Assembly: GCA_946699065.1 (NCBI GenBank)
Contig: CAMPDV010001469.1
Location: 48,820 to 112,819, forward strand
Source: Loxodes magnus
Taxonomy: Eukaryota > Ciliophora > Karyorelictea > Loxodida > Loxodidae
DNA length: 64,000 nt
Direction: 5' to 3'
Made by a program: the position numbers and the translations under genes. This document shows positions 35,445 through 47,413 of the stretch, piece after piece. The notes below the pieces were generated by a model. It worked only from the letters and a program-made list of their open reading frames with translations, was not told the DNA's origin and did not search any database. How positions within the stretch are numbered: position 1 is the stretch's first letter; every line of letters begins with the position of its first letter.

Positions 35445-35910
35445 TTTAACTTTATAATTTACTTTAACAATTGTTAAATTATAGCAACTCATCTAATGAA
35501 AATAATCCCCTAATTAATTCAGGACAATTAAGTATTAAAACTATTAATCTATTAATTATGCTTATAAGTACATTATTATTAAGCGTTATTTTAATACTTA
35601 GAGAAGTTGGAGAAAAATTGCAAGAAGATGGAAGAACAATTATATTAGGTTATAAAAGAGAAAGAAGATTTATCTCAGCTTGAAATTGATTCAGATGAAG
35701 ATATATACAGTTGAGCGAAGTATTTAAAAACTTTTATATTCTTTAATTTTAGGAAGTGTTTCCTCTAATTAAAGATGAAAGTAGCTCTTTTGGTTAAAAT
35801 TAATTAATTAATAATAATCAGATAAATTTAAATAAAAGCAATGCAAATATATTAAGAGGATTTTAAAGAAATTCTTCAAATATATTAGATATAATTTAAA
35901 TATTAAATAA
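35445..35910. other. Divergent spacer with coding-like pieces
   Basis: Between the minus-strand WD40 start and the next plus-strand candidate. A plus-strand piece at 35620-35700 reads EDLSQLEIDSDEDIYSW, and another frame at 35760-35900 reads KDESSSFGQNQLINNNQ and FQRNSSNILDIIQ. These may be upstream exons of the next gene, separated by a GT...AG segment near 35720-35752. Confidence 0.25.
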
Positions 35911-37419
35911 ATGGATGTTGGTTGCTTTCAGAAGAACTAGTAGGTAGACTGGTGTATTGTATACTTATTGTGAGTAGTCTAGCACTAGATGCCACCACGA
36001 GGAAGGGTGGATAAGCTTGGAAGAGAAAAATGCTAAGTTGCCCGAGGGTTCTCGTTAGCAGTATGAAAACTTGACTGACGCACTACTAATGATTTAACTA
36101 CTAATTCTTATTTAGATTTTATTCAAGAAGACTAGAGCATTTTATTCAAGAATCGAGAATAATCTTTAATAAGCAGATCCCCATTTAGAGAAGCTGGCGT
36201 GACTCATGGATGACTAGAATTTTAGCAAGAAGTATAGGAACACTTTTTAAAATTAAATATTAATATTGAAAGAGCTGATCGCCAACTAGGTGTTACGAGA
36301 TCTATAATCATCTTTATTAATTATTTATTTTTTATTAATAAGTAGTTTAAAAAGCTAGACAAAACACCAAATTTAATTTACCAATATGAAAAAATATTAT
36401 AATTTACGTTAGATTTAAAAACATTTTCTATGCCTTATTTTAAAAGCTTCTAGAATAGAGATATTATAAATATAACATTCAAATTCATATAATGTGATTG
36501 GTTGATATTATATACAAGAGAGAGTGGAAAACGTTTATAAAAGTTAGAAAATATAGAATTTATAAGGATTTCACATTTAGTGACTGAACAAAAGATTCTG
36601 GGTTAGTAAAACTTTCTGTAATTGGTTTCAAATCCCACCACTTCGCAACGCAAAAATATTATCTTCTGAGTTCATAAAGATATTGAAAGGTATAAAAATT
36701 TCAAATAAAACTAATAGAAAATTTAATTATAAACGCCTAAATAAACATAGACATAAGCTTAAATAAAGCCTGATTTTAATTCGAAAAAGCTTTATAAAAG
36801 AAACGAAAAAAAAGATAAAAAATAGAGCATTCATTAAGAGACTGAATAAAAATAAATAGAAACAAAAAATTTTGGTTGAATAAGGAAATCAAAGTTTAAT
36901 AATTTAAATTTTAAAAATAAGCAAACTCTTACAAGTTACTTTAAAGATCAATATCCTTAGAGTAATAAAAAAATTTCAATTAGTAAATTTATTGCTTTAA
37001 ATCTCAAAAATTTTTAAGCAAAAATTATTAATTTTAATATTCTCAAAGAGTAGATTTTCTAGCTAAAACTAAAAGAATTAAAAATTTAAATTAATATTAA
37101 ATAAAGATTTGAAAAAGTAGATTTAAAGCTATGTATTACTTAAAAAAATAAAATGTGTTCAGAGTGTAAATGAGAATCTAAGTAGAAGCATCTTCACAGA
37201 TAGTTACTAAAAAGCAAATCAGAATTCTTTTTTGTAACAGTGAATGAATAAATTAACTAAGTTTAAAGTATAAAAATAGGATAATGTAATAATTAAGTTG
37301 GCCATGTGGAATCGATTCATTTAATAAAATTAAAATATTATAAAAAAGCCTAGCAGAATAGAAGTAGGAGCTATTAATAATTGATGAAGTATAGATTATA
37401 AACAAAACTTCAAGTATGA
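35911..37419 (+). CDS. Hypothetical protein, about 500 residues
   Basis: A plus-strand frame from ATG 35911 (an alternative start is ATG 35989) to TGA 37417-37419 with about seven in-frame TGA codons. The segment 36210-36670 has none in ~150 codons, while the other frames have two to five. Blocks: GVTHGWLEFQQEVQEHFLKL, NIERADRQLGVTRSIIIFIN, KTPNLIYQYEKILQFTLDL, ESGKRLQKLENIEFIRISHL. A Lys/Gln-rich linker follows, then FIALNLKNFQAKIINFN and a CxxC pair in KMCSECKWESK. The first 100 codons lie in a GC-richer island where a second frame is also plausible, so the N-terminus is uncertain. No family recognised. Confidence 0.4.
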
Positions 37420-37971
37420 TCTTTTAATTTCAAGTTTATCTTTTTTCAAGTTTTAAACATTCTTTTTGCATCATCTACCACTATAAATTTCATAAACTTA
37501 AAATGCTCAAATCTATAAAAAATAAAAACTTACAAAAGCATTCCATGATATGATAAAACTTTAATCTTTCTTGAATAAATTTTAGAATCCTGGTTATTAA
37601 AAAGCTTAACTTTATAAATTATTCACTTATTTCCTTTTTGATTTTATATAAGTTTGTCTATGCTATTTGCTTATACAAATATTTAGTAATTAGCAAGCCT
37701 TATCATAGGAACTTTAAAAAGACTGAAATAGTAACTTAATGTCTTAAATTTATATATAAAAGATTGTATAAGATACTTATAAAACGTTAATGGAAGGAGT
37801 TAATTATAGAATGTGATTGTATGTGATCTTATAATACCAAACTTTATCTTTATTAATAAAGCTAATAGTAAGATAAGATTAGATTGCTTTAAAATATCTA
37901 ATAATTAGCATCTTTATTTTTTAATTTAAAGCTGATAAAAAGCAAACATATTTTGTGGTTTTTCTATAGTC
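37420..37971. other. AT-rich spacer
   Basis: No gene recognised. Confidence 0.35.
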
Positions 37972-38316
37972 ATGGATAAATAAATCTTTCACAAAGAAGT
38001 TATTAAATATAAGAATAAAGTTTAGATCGTAAAGTATTTCGATAAGTTTGCCTTAAAATATTAAAGATGCTCTAAGAAACTAAGCTAGCAAGCAACTTAG
38101 TAAATGATTGTTATAATATTTTTTATTTATTTTTACTTTAAATAAATTATTTCCCTAGTGATTTTATTTAAATGTATAGAACTTAAATTCAGCTTAGTTG
38201 AGGGAAGCAATCACTTAAAATGTAAATAAGGAAATAAATGTAAAAATATAAAATGATTATATACATTAGAGACAAATAAAGAAGTGTTAAATTGCTATAT
38301 ACTTAAATAACTGTGA
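37972..38316 (+). CDS. Small hypothetical protein with one membrane segment
   Basis: ATG 37972 to TGA 38314-38316, with only one TGA inside (near the C-terminus) in 114 codons. Basic N-terminal half (MDKQIFHKEVIKYKNKVQIV), then a hydrophobic stretch MIVIIFFIYFYF..IISLVILF long enough to span a membrane once or twice, then a Cys/Lys/Asn-rich tail. It could be a tail fragment of a larger membrane protein. No family recognised. Confidence 0.3.
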
Positions 38317-38339
38317 TGATGAATTATTAAAAATCTGGT

Positions 38340-39240
38340 TTCTGATTTATAACTGAATGATTATACTTTTACATTCTGCATTTGCATTTTTTCTCGAAAT
38401 ATAATATTTTTTCCTTCGAGTTATAAAACTTAACTTTTGAAAGCATCAAATCTAAATAATCGAACCAATATTTCATTCTCTTTATTTAAATAAATTTCCA
38501 AAAATTTTAGCAAATTTCTGGTAGAGAAGCAAAGAATTCTTAAAAGTATTTACTTAAAACTTTAAAATACGTTTAGTATAGCGATATAAGACAATTTTAG
38601 CAGTTTGGCTAAATTTAAAGGACAATCACAGATTTCTTTAGCCATAAAGATCATCAATTTAAATCCTCTTTATTTATCGTTATTCTTTTATTATATATCT
38701 TTAAGCTTCTTAGAATAGAAGATCTTACAAGAAAGTTAATATTAATCTTTCAATTGTTTGGAAACATTTGATTAAATATTCTAATATTTTAGCTTTATAA
38801 AGAAAAGCTCTAGATTCAAATAGTAGATGAAGTTGTAATGTTTTTAATCTGAATATCTTATATTTCCTAGCAAATGAATGGTATTTCTTTGAGAAAGCTA
38901 AAACTATTTTTTAAGCTAGAACATAAATGAATTTATCTTCACTAAATGTTCATTTTTTATGAGTAATCTTTCGTAATATAAGCATTTTGCATGCATTGTT
39001 AACTATTATTTAGTAAAAGAAATGATTCCCACATATATTATTCCAACTGCTTTAAAACTCACTTCTTTTTATTCCAATTATCCGTTTTATTATACTCCCT
39101 TTAAGTTGTAAAAATGGAATCTAAAAGAAATAATTAAAAAACAATGCTCATTCCTTTTGTCTGAGAATGCTTTTGCAAATATCTCAAATCCTTCATACAA
39201 TTTGACATCTTTAGTACCTGTTGACTAAATTTTCGACTTT
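38340..39240 (+). CDS. Coding-like stretch, hypothetical
   Basis: One plus-strand frame with about three TGA in 250 codons reads FHSLYLNKFPKILANFWQRS, KEFLKVFTQNFKIRLVQRYK, NINLSIVWKHLIKYSNILAL and NEWYFFEKAKTIFQA, aromatic and basic. Start and end are not defined. The 5' flank of the cysteine-rich gene follows at 39290. Confidence 0.25.
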
Positions 39241-39493
39241 TTCCTTTCAATTGATTTAATTTTAGTTTATCCTTAAGGAATTATAGTTAATTTAAAAGAA
39301 AATCTAAATAAAGAAAAATTTTAGATCTTTACTTCAACAACAGAAAGAGGCTTTAAAGAAAGGAAATATTTTCTAACAAAACCAATTCAAGTAAAGTTGA
39401 CCTTAATTATAAGATTACTTAGTGTGAATAAAAATTTAACAGTAGAATGTAAATTTTCTTTATTTTCTAAATAAATAAATTCTTATTTTAAAA

Positions 39494-42400
39494 ATGTAGG
39501 TAATTCTAATTATCTTAATAAGTCTCTAGAAAGTGAACTCTTAATATTACTAACTCATTGATTCAACTACTGCTAAATAGTTCACTGGTACTGCAATTAC
39601 TGTTACTTTTGCATAGTTTTCTTATGACCCTAGTTTAAATTCACAGAATTAGTGAGCTGTAACTGGCTGATTAAAAATAAAATGTGCCAAATAATATAAT
39701 ACTATAATATAATTTCAAACTGGAAGCACCAAAATGAGCTTTTGAGCATGGTAAGAGTCAAAATAAAATTGAATTGTTTGAAATTTACCAGGCTCAAACA
39801 AATATTATGAAGAAAGAACCAATAGTCTAGGATGTAGTAATTGATAATTCCATCTTATTCAAATGACTAATTAACCGAAATTATCATGATGTAATAGTAT
39901 AGAATACTATAAATAAACTACTTTCAGTTGTGATACTGTAGCTTAAGAATCAGGTTGAATTTAATTAGATTCTTCATCTTTCATGAAAATTGGAAAGGAC
40001 GATTAATGATCAGATAGTCCTTTTGATGGATGAATGATAGATTTAAGATTTTGAGGATATAACAAATGATTTACTAATTAAGAGTTTAGCGATCTTGCTT
40101 AATAAAGTCCTTGTGTTCTAAGTTGCTCTTAGGGTTATTGTACTTCTCCTTTAACAGATTCCTGTATTAATGATTGTAATCCAAATTGTTTAACATGTTC
40201 GATTACTGGACCTAATTTTTGCTGAACTTGTAGAGCAAATTAATATTTAGATGAAATCATCTATACTTGCAAGTGTAACTCTGATTCTTGAAGTACAAAT
40301 TCTAATCCCTTTACATGTCAATAGTGCCAATAAACCATGAATAAATGCTAAACTTGCTCTGATGGTTCAACTTGTTTATCATGCTAATCACCTTATTATC
40401 TTAGGCTTGATGGAACTTGCTAAACTGATTGTAGTTCAAGTCAATAAGATAAGAACGGAGATCATTAATGTGAATTATGTAATTAAGCCCTTCCTAACTG
40501 TCTTGATTGTAATTTAGCTGGAACAGTATGTAACTAATGCTAAACAGGATATTTCATTTAAGACAACACATGTTACCTATGTTCATCTTATCTTAATGAT
40601 TGTGTAGCTTGTTCTGATAAATTTACTTGCACTAAATGTTCAACTAAATATCTTTACTCTGGCCAATGCTAAAATACATGCCCTTCTACTTAATAGGATA
40701 CGAACGGAGTTCGAATTTGTAAGGCATGCTCATTAATCTTAATGAATTGCTTAGAGTGTACATTGAATGGTTTGTAATGTACAATATGTATCGACGGATA
40801 CTATGTAGGAACGGATTTCCAATGTCATTAATGTTAAGACACTAATTGCTAAACTTGCTTAAATAAAGGAAATGTTTGTAATGTCTGCTTTAATCCATGA
40901 AAATTAGAAGAATCTATAAGCAAATGTTCTAGTAACTGTCCTATTACAGAATAAGACAAAGACAAAGATTTAAAATGCAAGCTTTGTAGTGCTGTACTTA
41001 GCAATTGTATTGAATGCACCGAAGATGGACTCAAATGCTCTGTCTGTAAGTAAAACAATGCGCTTGAAGCAGACAATTTTTGCTATCCTTGTAGTTCAAT
41101 CGATACAAATTGTATAAGCTGCTCTGATAAAAATACGTGTACAGAATGTAATTATCCTTTTAAACTTTCATAAAACAGATGCATAGATAGATGTCCTATT
41201 TCAGAGTAAGACAAAGACAGAGATAGAAAATGCAAGCTTTGTAGTGCTGTACTTAGTAATTGTATTGAATGTACTGAAGACGGACTTAAGTGCTCTGTCT
41301 GTAGTTAAAACAATGTGCTCGAATAAGATGGGTTGTGCTATCTTTGTAGTTCAATTGATATTAACTGTATAAATTGCTCTGACAAAACTACTTGCATAGA
41401 ATGTAAAACTCCTTATAAACTTTCGCAAAACAAATGCATAAACAGCTGTCCTATTACAGAGTAAGACAGTAATAATGATGGAGTTTGTAAAAGTTGTAGT
41501 TAAGAACTTAATAATTGCCTCTAGTGTAGTTAAGATGGAATCGTATGTTTAAATTGTGAAAGAGGGTTTTATATTAATAGTCAAGATTAATGTGAGATAT
41601 GCTCTCAGAATATTTAGAATTGTAGCAATTGCTCTTTAAATGGATCAGTATGCTTCAACTGCTTTTCACCTTTTAAACTTTAAAGTAATTTATGTGTAGA
41701 TGAGTGCTTTAAGCATTATTATTACGATGCTTAAAATATCTGCTTGCTTTGCAATAAAAAGCTAACTTAAAACGAATGCAAAGACAAATGCTCATAGTTT
41801 GAATAAGACACAGACAAAGATAATGTTTGTCATCCTTGCAATCTAATTATCGACAATTGTTAGAAATGTCATGAAAGTAATGATAAGCTTATTTGTGATG
41901 CTTGCTATACTAATTATGAACTAGGAGAAAATACATGCTTTTTATGCAGCGAAATACACTAAGACTGTACCAAATGTAAATAGAAAGGCATTTGTCTAGA
42001 ATGTAGAAGTCTTATGCTTTCTAATAATACATGCTAAACTTAGTGTGATGATACAGAGCAAGATTATGATAATAATTAAGTTTGTTTACCTTGCAGTTAA
42101 GAAATATGAAATTGCAGTAAGTGTGATAAAATTGAAAGATAATGCCTTGATTGCTAAAATGGATTTTACTTAGATACTAAAAAAACTTGTAAATCTTGCT
42201 AAGAAATACATTATAACTGTATTTACTGCGAAGATGAAGACAAATGCTTAAAATGTGAAAATCATAAATTATCCTAGAACACATGTGTTCAGAAGTGTCC
42301 TGCTACAGAATAAGATTAGTGAAGCTTAGGAATATGTGAACCTTGCGATAAAGCTATAGAAAATTGCAAAGAATGCTCAGAAAATGGAACTGTTTGCTTA

Positions 42401-44359
42401 AAATGTTCTTAGCATTTTATCGTTTCAGAGAACTATACGTGCGAGAAAATGATGGAAGAAAATGAAGAAAATGAAGAAAATGAAGAAAATGAAGAAAATG
42501 AAGAAAATGAAGAAAATGAAGAAAATGAAGAAAATGAAGAAAATGAAGAAAATGAAGAAAATGAAGAAAATGAAGAAAATGAAGAAAATGAAGAAAATGA
42601 AGAAAATGAAGAAACATCACTAGAAATTTTTAATATAACAGATCAGTAAAGAAAAATAATAAATCAAATCTCATAAATAAAAAATGGAGCTATAATTGGA
42701 ATTGGTACAGTTTCTACTGTTAGTTTGATTATAGCATAAGGAAATTCTCTAGGATACTGATTTTAACTTATGATAATGACTGAAATATTTTAAGCAAACG
42801 CTTATATTCAAGTTAACAAGCCAGCAATTTTATTGGCTTTCTATTTTGAGCAAAACTAAAATATCATCAAAAATTGACAGAAACATTTAGATTTCAACAA
42901 TAGTAAATAAGCAATTAAAGATGAAGAATGAAGAGTCTTAGGATATACCAGCTACGGCTTTCTAGAAAATTCATGGTTATATTAACTATTTATTCTTTCC
43001 ATTTTATTCCTAGATATATCACTGAGTCAGATATAAAAGTTTGCTTGTACTAAGATTCTTTCTAACATAAGACTTAAATATTTACATTACCGACTTCCGT
43101 TAACTTTTTATTTACTAAGCAACCTTCAGATATCTTATTCATCTCTTCTTCAAATTGTGTATTCAAACTTTGATGATGGATTGTGCACATTGAATACACT
43201 TGCCGCTATCTTTTGATTGGTAATTTTTTACTTTATATAGGTGTTACAATTTTATTTGATAATTAGGTTTCTCCTTATCATAAAGAGATTTTTTGACTTA
43301 AAAAAATAGGTGAAACCTGAAGTTCAAGACAAAGAGGAAAATAAAGAAGAATACATTCAAAAGTATTTTTCTTTATTTGACGAGTTAAAGTAAGAGAAGA
43401 AAACCTTAATATTCTACCCCTTGTTCTTACTTAGAAGATTACTATTTTCCATTATCTTGATAAGCTTCAAAGAATCACCTTTACCTCAGATCATTTTGTG
43501 CATTGCCTTAAGTTTTTTGATGCTTATATATATCCTAAAAAGTAAGCCTTTTGAATCTAAATTGCTTAATATAGTCCAAGTTTTGCATGAGATATGATTA
43601 ATCACTTTACTGTCCTTCAATTTCTATTTCTATTAGCTTGATTAAGACTAAACTCTAAGAAATCTAACTTCAGTGGAATCCTAAACATCACAGAAGTTAG
43701 GTTTAAGTATTATAGTGATATCGAGTATAATAACGTTTGCTGGTATACTTTTTGGAGTTATAGTTTTGATTAGAGACATAGTGAAGGAAATAAGACAAAA
43801 GAAGAACTAAAGTATTTCATCAAATAAGATTCCATAGTAGAGCACTATAGTTTTCGAAACTACAATGTGAAAACCATAAAACTTGAGAAAAAATAAAGAT
43901 ACATAATAGGCAAGAATGTAAGATTCGGATCACTCTGATCGTATTTTTGACTTGAAGAGATAGAATTCTTACCAGGAAACTAGTTCTAGATATTTTAGAA
44001 GCAAGAAAAAGAATAAAAAATAACTAAAGATTGATATAGACAATAGCATGGTAATTTATTTAAGTATATAGGAGTGTGACAATAGATAAAGCAGCTAAAT
44101 AAAGATAGAAGAAAATAGATATTCAAGAGATGAAACTTAGTTTTCTTTAGAAATCTTACGAGAGAAGTAAATACCTGGACGATTGAAGATACAAAATAAG
44201 AAATTTAATTTTGAGAGCAAGAAGTAAATACTCTAAGAAAACTAGACTGATTAATAAGATAAAAGCCAGTAGTCTGGAAAAAAATCGTAGGAAAATGTAA
44301 AAACAAAGAGAAACAAAAAATTCATCTTTCCAAATGAGAAGCACAATAATTAAAAATGA
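39494..44359 (+). CDS. Giant cysteine-rich multi-pass membrane protein, paralogue 1
   Basis: ATG 39494 to TGA 44357-44359, one 21-nt intron, about 1614 residues. Residues 1-17 are a signal peptide (MQVILIILISLQKVNS). Residues ~18-190 are a LamG/concanavalin-like domain (AITVTFAQFSYDPS, WMIDLRFWGYNKWFTNQEFS). Residues ~195-980 are furin/growth-factor-receptor-type Cys repeats (CxxCxxxxxxCxxC, ending PFKLSQNKC...CP) with two near-identical 85-residue units. An acidic Glu-Asn tract (~985-1040) follows, then about eight membrane helices (GAIIGIGTVSTVSLIIA, FILSILFLDI, SIIVISSIITFAGILFGVIV) and a ~180-residue Lys/Gln-rich cytoplasmic tail. Such proteins are large surface families in Paramecium and Tetrahymena, with unclear adhesion or sensing roles. 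Many Gln are TAA/TAG and many Trp are TGA. Paralogue 2 is at 55062. Minus ORFs at 40849 and 42417 are shadows. Confidence 0.85.
40940..41449 (+). repeat. Two tandem 255-bp cysteine-repeat units (paralogue 1)
   Basis: The word cctatt(a/t)cagagtaagac occurs at 40940, 41195 and 41450, 255 bp (85 codons) apart, in phase with the reading frame. Each unit carries the same Cys pattern, including KCKLCSAVLSNCIECTEDGL. Paralogue 2 has four such units. Confidence 0.9.
42455..42613 (+). repeat. 9-bp coding microsatellite (Glu-Asn-Glu)n
   Basis: About 17-18 copies of gaagaaaat, in frame within the cysteine-rich protein, encode an acidic tract just before the first membrane helix. It is absent from paralogue 2, which has a non-repetitive acidic stretch at the same place. 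It is also open in the opposite strand (HFL)n, which is not a gene. Confidence 0.95.
43220..43240 (+). other. 21-nt spliceosomal-type intron
   Basis: GTAATTT...TATATAG, phase 0, between Leu and Val codons in a membrane helix. Its length is a multiple of three, so it would pass unnoticed. It is revealed by the paralogue, which has a 17-nt GT..AG segment at the same codon junction. Removing both aligns LAAIFWL|VLQFYLIIRF with IAACLCL|VLEISVIFYL. Confidence 0.8.
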
Positions 44360-44623
44360 GCAACTTGAGTAATAATAACTCAATTATATTTAAATTATTT
44401 TTCATAGATGAAGATAAAGATAATAATTATCTAGCAATACCTCTAATTTCTCTATTAATAAGCTAACATTATTTCTCATATATTAAGTTATGAAATACAG
44501 GTTTAAAGGGATAAAAGTGTTAAATGCATACTAAATAGTTAACTAAAAGAAAGAGAAATTATCAGTAATAAGTGATTAATAATTTTTAAATAACTAAGCA
44601 ACTTTATTTTTGATATAGGAAGT
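44360..44623. other. Spacer between cysteine-rich gene 1 and the next membrane gene
   Basis: AT-rich; no feature recognised. The cysteine-rich frame could read on through the TGA for some distance, so its true end is not certain. Confidence 0.3.
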
Positions 44624-47000
44624 ATGTATGAAGATAAATATCAACTTGCTTTTCTTTCCCTTAGATGATTTAAAATTCTTAATATAACAAATTATAAAAA
44701 GAAAACTTTATATATTTAAGATTTACTAGGTAATCGAGAAAGTGAATTTTTAAAGATAATTGCTTTTGTTAACTATTTTTAAGATAAAGAAGGCCTTTAA
44801 TTACAAAGACATATCTTCTTACATTTTATTTTCTTTATAAGTAAAATAAAATAACTTAACTGATTTAAAGGCTTGATGGTTGTAAATTTTAATACCAAAA
44901 TTAAGAAATTAAATTCAAAATTCGACTTTTAAGCTTATTTAATCCTAGTCTAAAATTAAAGTAGCTAGATGTGTATCCTAGCTTTAAATGAATAAATACG
45001 AAAGTTAATAAAATCTTTATTTGTAAATTGATCTAAGCAATAGAGAGAAAATAAATATGACTTATAGTAGTTCAAAAGTCAGAAAAATGCCAGATTAACT
45101 AATTAAATAGATAAGCTAGTTCTTATTAAAATAAAATAGCTTTTTAAAGGGATTTAAGTAGAATCAACATTTATCTAACAATTATAAGGAAAAATCGAAA
45201 GATTAAGAATTAAGAAAAAGTTATCAAAAAGAAACAAAAAATTGTGTAGAATTTTAGTTTCCATTCCAAATGAAAAGCAGAAAATTAGCACTTAATAAAA
45301 ATAAAGAGAAGATAAATAGGGAAGAAAAATCAGATTCGTAAATAAAATAGATTCTATGTAGAAGTTGGAAAAATTCCTATTTTACGAAAATTTAAGCTTC
45401 AAACATTTAGCAATTAAAATTTCAATACAAGCAAACAATAGTTTTTGTAATCTATTAAAGGAGTTTTGATACCTATAATAAAGCAAAGTCTAATAGAAAT
45501 TGCTGAAGCATTTTTCTTTAAGAAATATAGAAGCTTGCAGTTTTGTAATCTTCGTGATGCTAATGATAAGGAATGCATCATTATCAGATTATCTTAGTAT
45601 TTTATTTTTGTTTTAACTCGCATCTTATTCATCATTTCTTTTTTAATTATCTCAAAATTTGATGTAAAGTCATGTAAAACCATCTTATTGGAACTTACTT
45701 TTATTAGTTCTAATCTCTTCTAATATTGTAAGTAGATTACTACTCATCTTTTTCTTTTCCATTTATCCCTATTTTTATATAGGAGATATGATTTATTCTC
45801 AATTTTCCAATGAATGAAAGTTTAGAGTAAACTTAAAATTATTTTTTATTATTTGACGAGTTTGAATTCTCAGTTCATATTTAAATAGTTTTAAGCCAAA
45901 TCCTTCTGTATAGAAATACCTACATTCATCATAGAGATAAAAAGTAGAACCTTTTATTTTATCACAAATGTAGACTAATGGCTGTAGTTGTTAATTACTC
46001 TATTTTCCTTCTTTTTACACTATTATTCACTAAACGACAACTATATCAAGATCACATTATTTAATTAAGTTATTTTATCATCATTATTAAAGAGTTTTAG
46101 TGTGGCGTTAATGATAAAAGAAACCATAAATTTAGCAAAAAAAAGAAAAAACAGAAAAGAGAGTAAGAATAGAAGCAAATTTTTATTTAAAGCGCAAATA
46201 ATTTGTAAAAGCATAATTAAAAGTGAGAGACTTAAGAGATTTATAAGATTTAGCACTAGCAAAATGTAAAAAATAACTTGTACTTAGCATCTATTTTAAT
46301 TTGAAAAGTTAAGCTCTTAATTTATATCAAAATTTCATCTATTTTAGTATGAAAAATATGTGAAAGTAACTACATAGTTAAACGTGCAATTTTTAGGAAA
46401 TTATTAACTTTATTTTGTAGAACATAATAAATAATAAATAAAAAACCACAAAAGAAGTAGATAAAAAAGAAAGTAATATAAGAAATGAAATTTAACTTTC
46501 TCAAAACTAAAAGAAAAACAATAGAGGTTTTTAAATTTTTTTGCCAACTAAAACTTCCCAAGATAAATGAGTTAATTTTATTTAAATAATATTCGTAAAA
46601 AATTAAAAAACTATAAAACCTATTAAAAAATGCCGAAAAAAGAAAGATAATTTAGAGGGAAAAACAGAAAGAAAATAGAAAAGGTGGAAATAATAATTTA
46701 GATTTTATTTAACAAAGACATACTGTAATGTAATTTTTTATATTAAGATAAAAAATTAATTAAGTATTTGTTTATATTTCGTTAGTTTCAGAGGCGAAAC
46801 CTTAATAAAAAATAAAAAACAATTTTCATAATATAAAGATAAATTTTATCCTACTTCTTGAATACTCACAAAATTAAAAAAGATTATATTCTCTTTAACT
46901 AAGAATTTTTTTTTCTTTTTTATAGTTTCTAAAAGATATTTACTCTTTATCACAAAATATATATCTAATCTCATTCGATATTTAACTAATTAATAGCTGA
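44624..47000 (+). CDS. Hypothetical multi-pass membrane protein with basic tail
   Basis: From ATG 44624 (MYEDKYQLAFLSLRWF) one frame runs to TGA 45815 with five TGA inside: a soluble Lys/Gln-rich part (LTNQIDKLVLIKIKQLFKGI, KLEKFLFYENLSFKHLAIK), then hydrophobic segments (ACSFVIFVMLMI, YLSILFLFQLASYSSFLF, YWNLLLLVLISSNIVSRLLL). A second frame at 46380-46997 has no TGA in ~200 codons and reads KLLTLFCRTQQIINKKPQKK and KLPKINELILFKQYSQKIKK, a basic tail; first TGA at 46998-47000. The offset between frames requires an intron or indel. Whether both belong to one gene is inferred. It sits directly after the cysteine-rich gene, as does the membrane protein at 60838 after paralogue 2. Minus ORFs 46065 and 46370 are shadows. 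Confidence 0.35.
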
Positions 47001-47413
47001 AATATTAAATTAATTTCTTTTTTCACCATTTATCAAATTAGCTAGCTTAGTTATTATAGATTTAAATCATTTTTACATATTTGCCTCATATATATAGATA
47101 AGCCCTATTAAGTGTTTCAAGCATTTTAATATTTACAGCCTATTTAAAATTTTTTCATTTCCTCACAAAATTAAAATGTCTAAAATAGCTAATAACTTTT
47201 GGAAATATACTTAGCCTTCCGACTATTTTCTTATTCTTATTGATCTTTTAACCTATGATAATGTCATTTCATATCTTTTTATTATTTCTACATAATCAAA
47301 TAACTTTAAATTTTGTTTATAGTAACTATATAATTTATAAAGAATTAAGTGCATTTTATTTGTTTTCAACTTTAGCTTCTATTAATAGATAGATATTATA
47401 CTATGGACATAAC
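47001..47413. other. AT-rich spacer, possibly containing the 3' end of a convergent gene
   Basis: No gene recognised. Confidence 0.3.

Noticed and set aside
36595..36660. tRNA-like sequence with ggtttcaaatcccacc resembling a T-arm
   Set aside because: No complete cloverleaf or matching acceptor stem could be drawn, and it falls within a candidate coding frame.
40849..41076. Ser/Leu/His-rich minus-strand ORF (also 56654-56860 and 56909-57115)
   Set aside because: Antisense of the 255-bp cysteine repeats; they recur only because the repeat recurs.
42417..42620. Minus-strand ORF encoding (His-Phe-Leu)n
   Set aside because: It is the complement of the 9-bp microsatellite inside the plus-strand cysteine-rich gene, whose frame is supported by paralogy.
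46065..46561. Hydrophobic minus-strand ORFs resembling membrane proteins
   Set aside because: They are complements of Lys/Gln/Glu-rich plus-strand coding sequence that lacks TGA for ~200 codons; antisense of Lys/Glu codons gives Phe/Leu.
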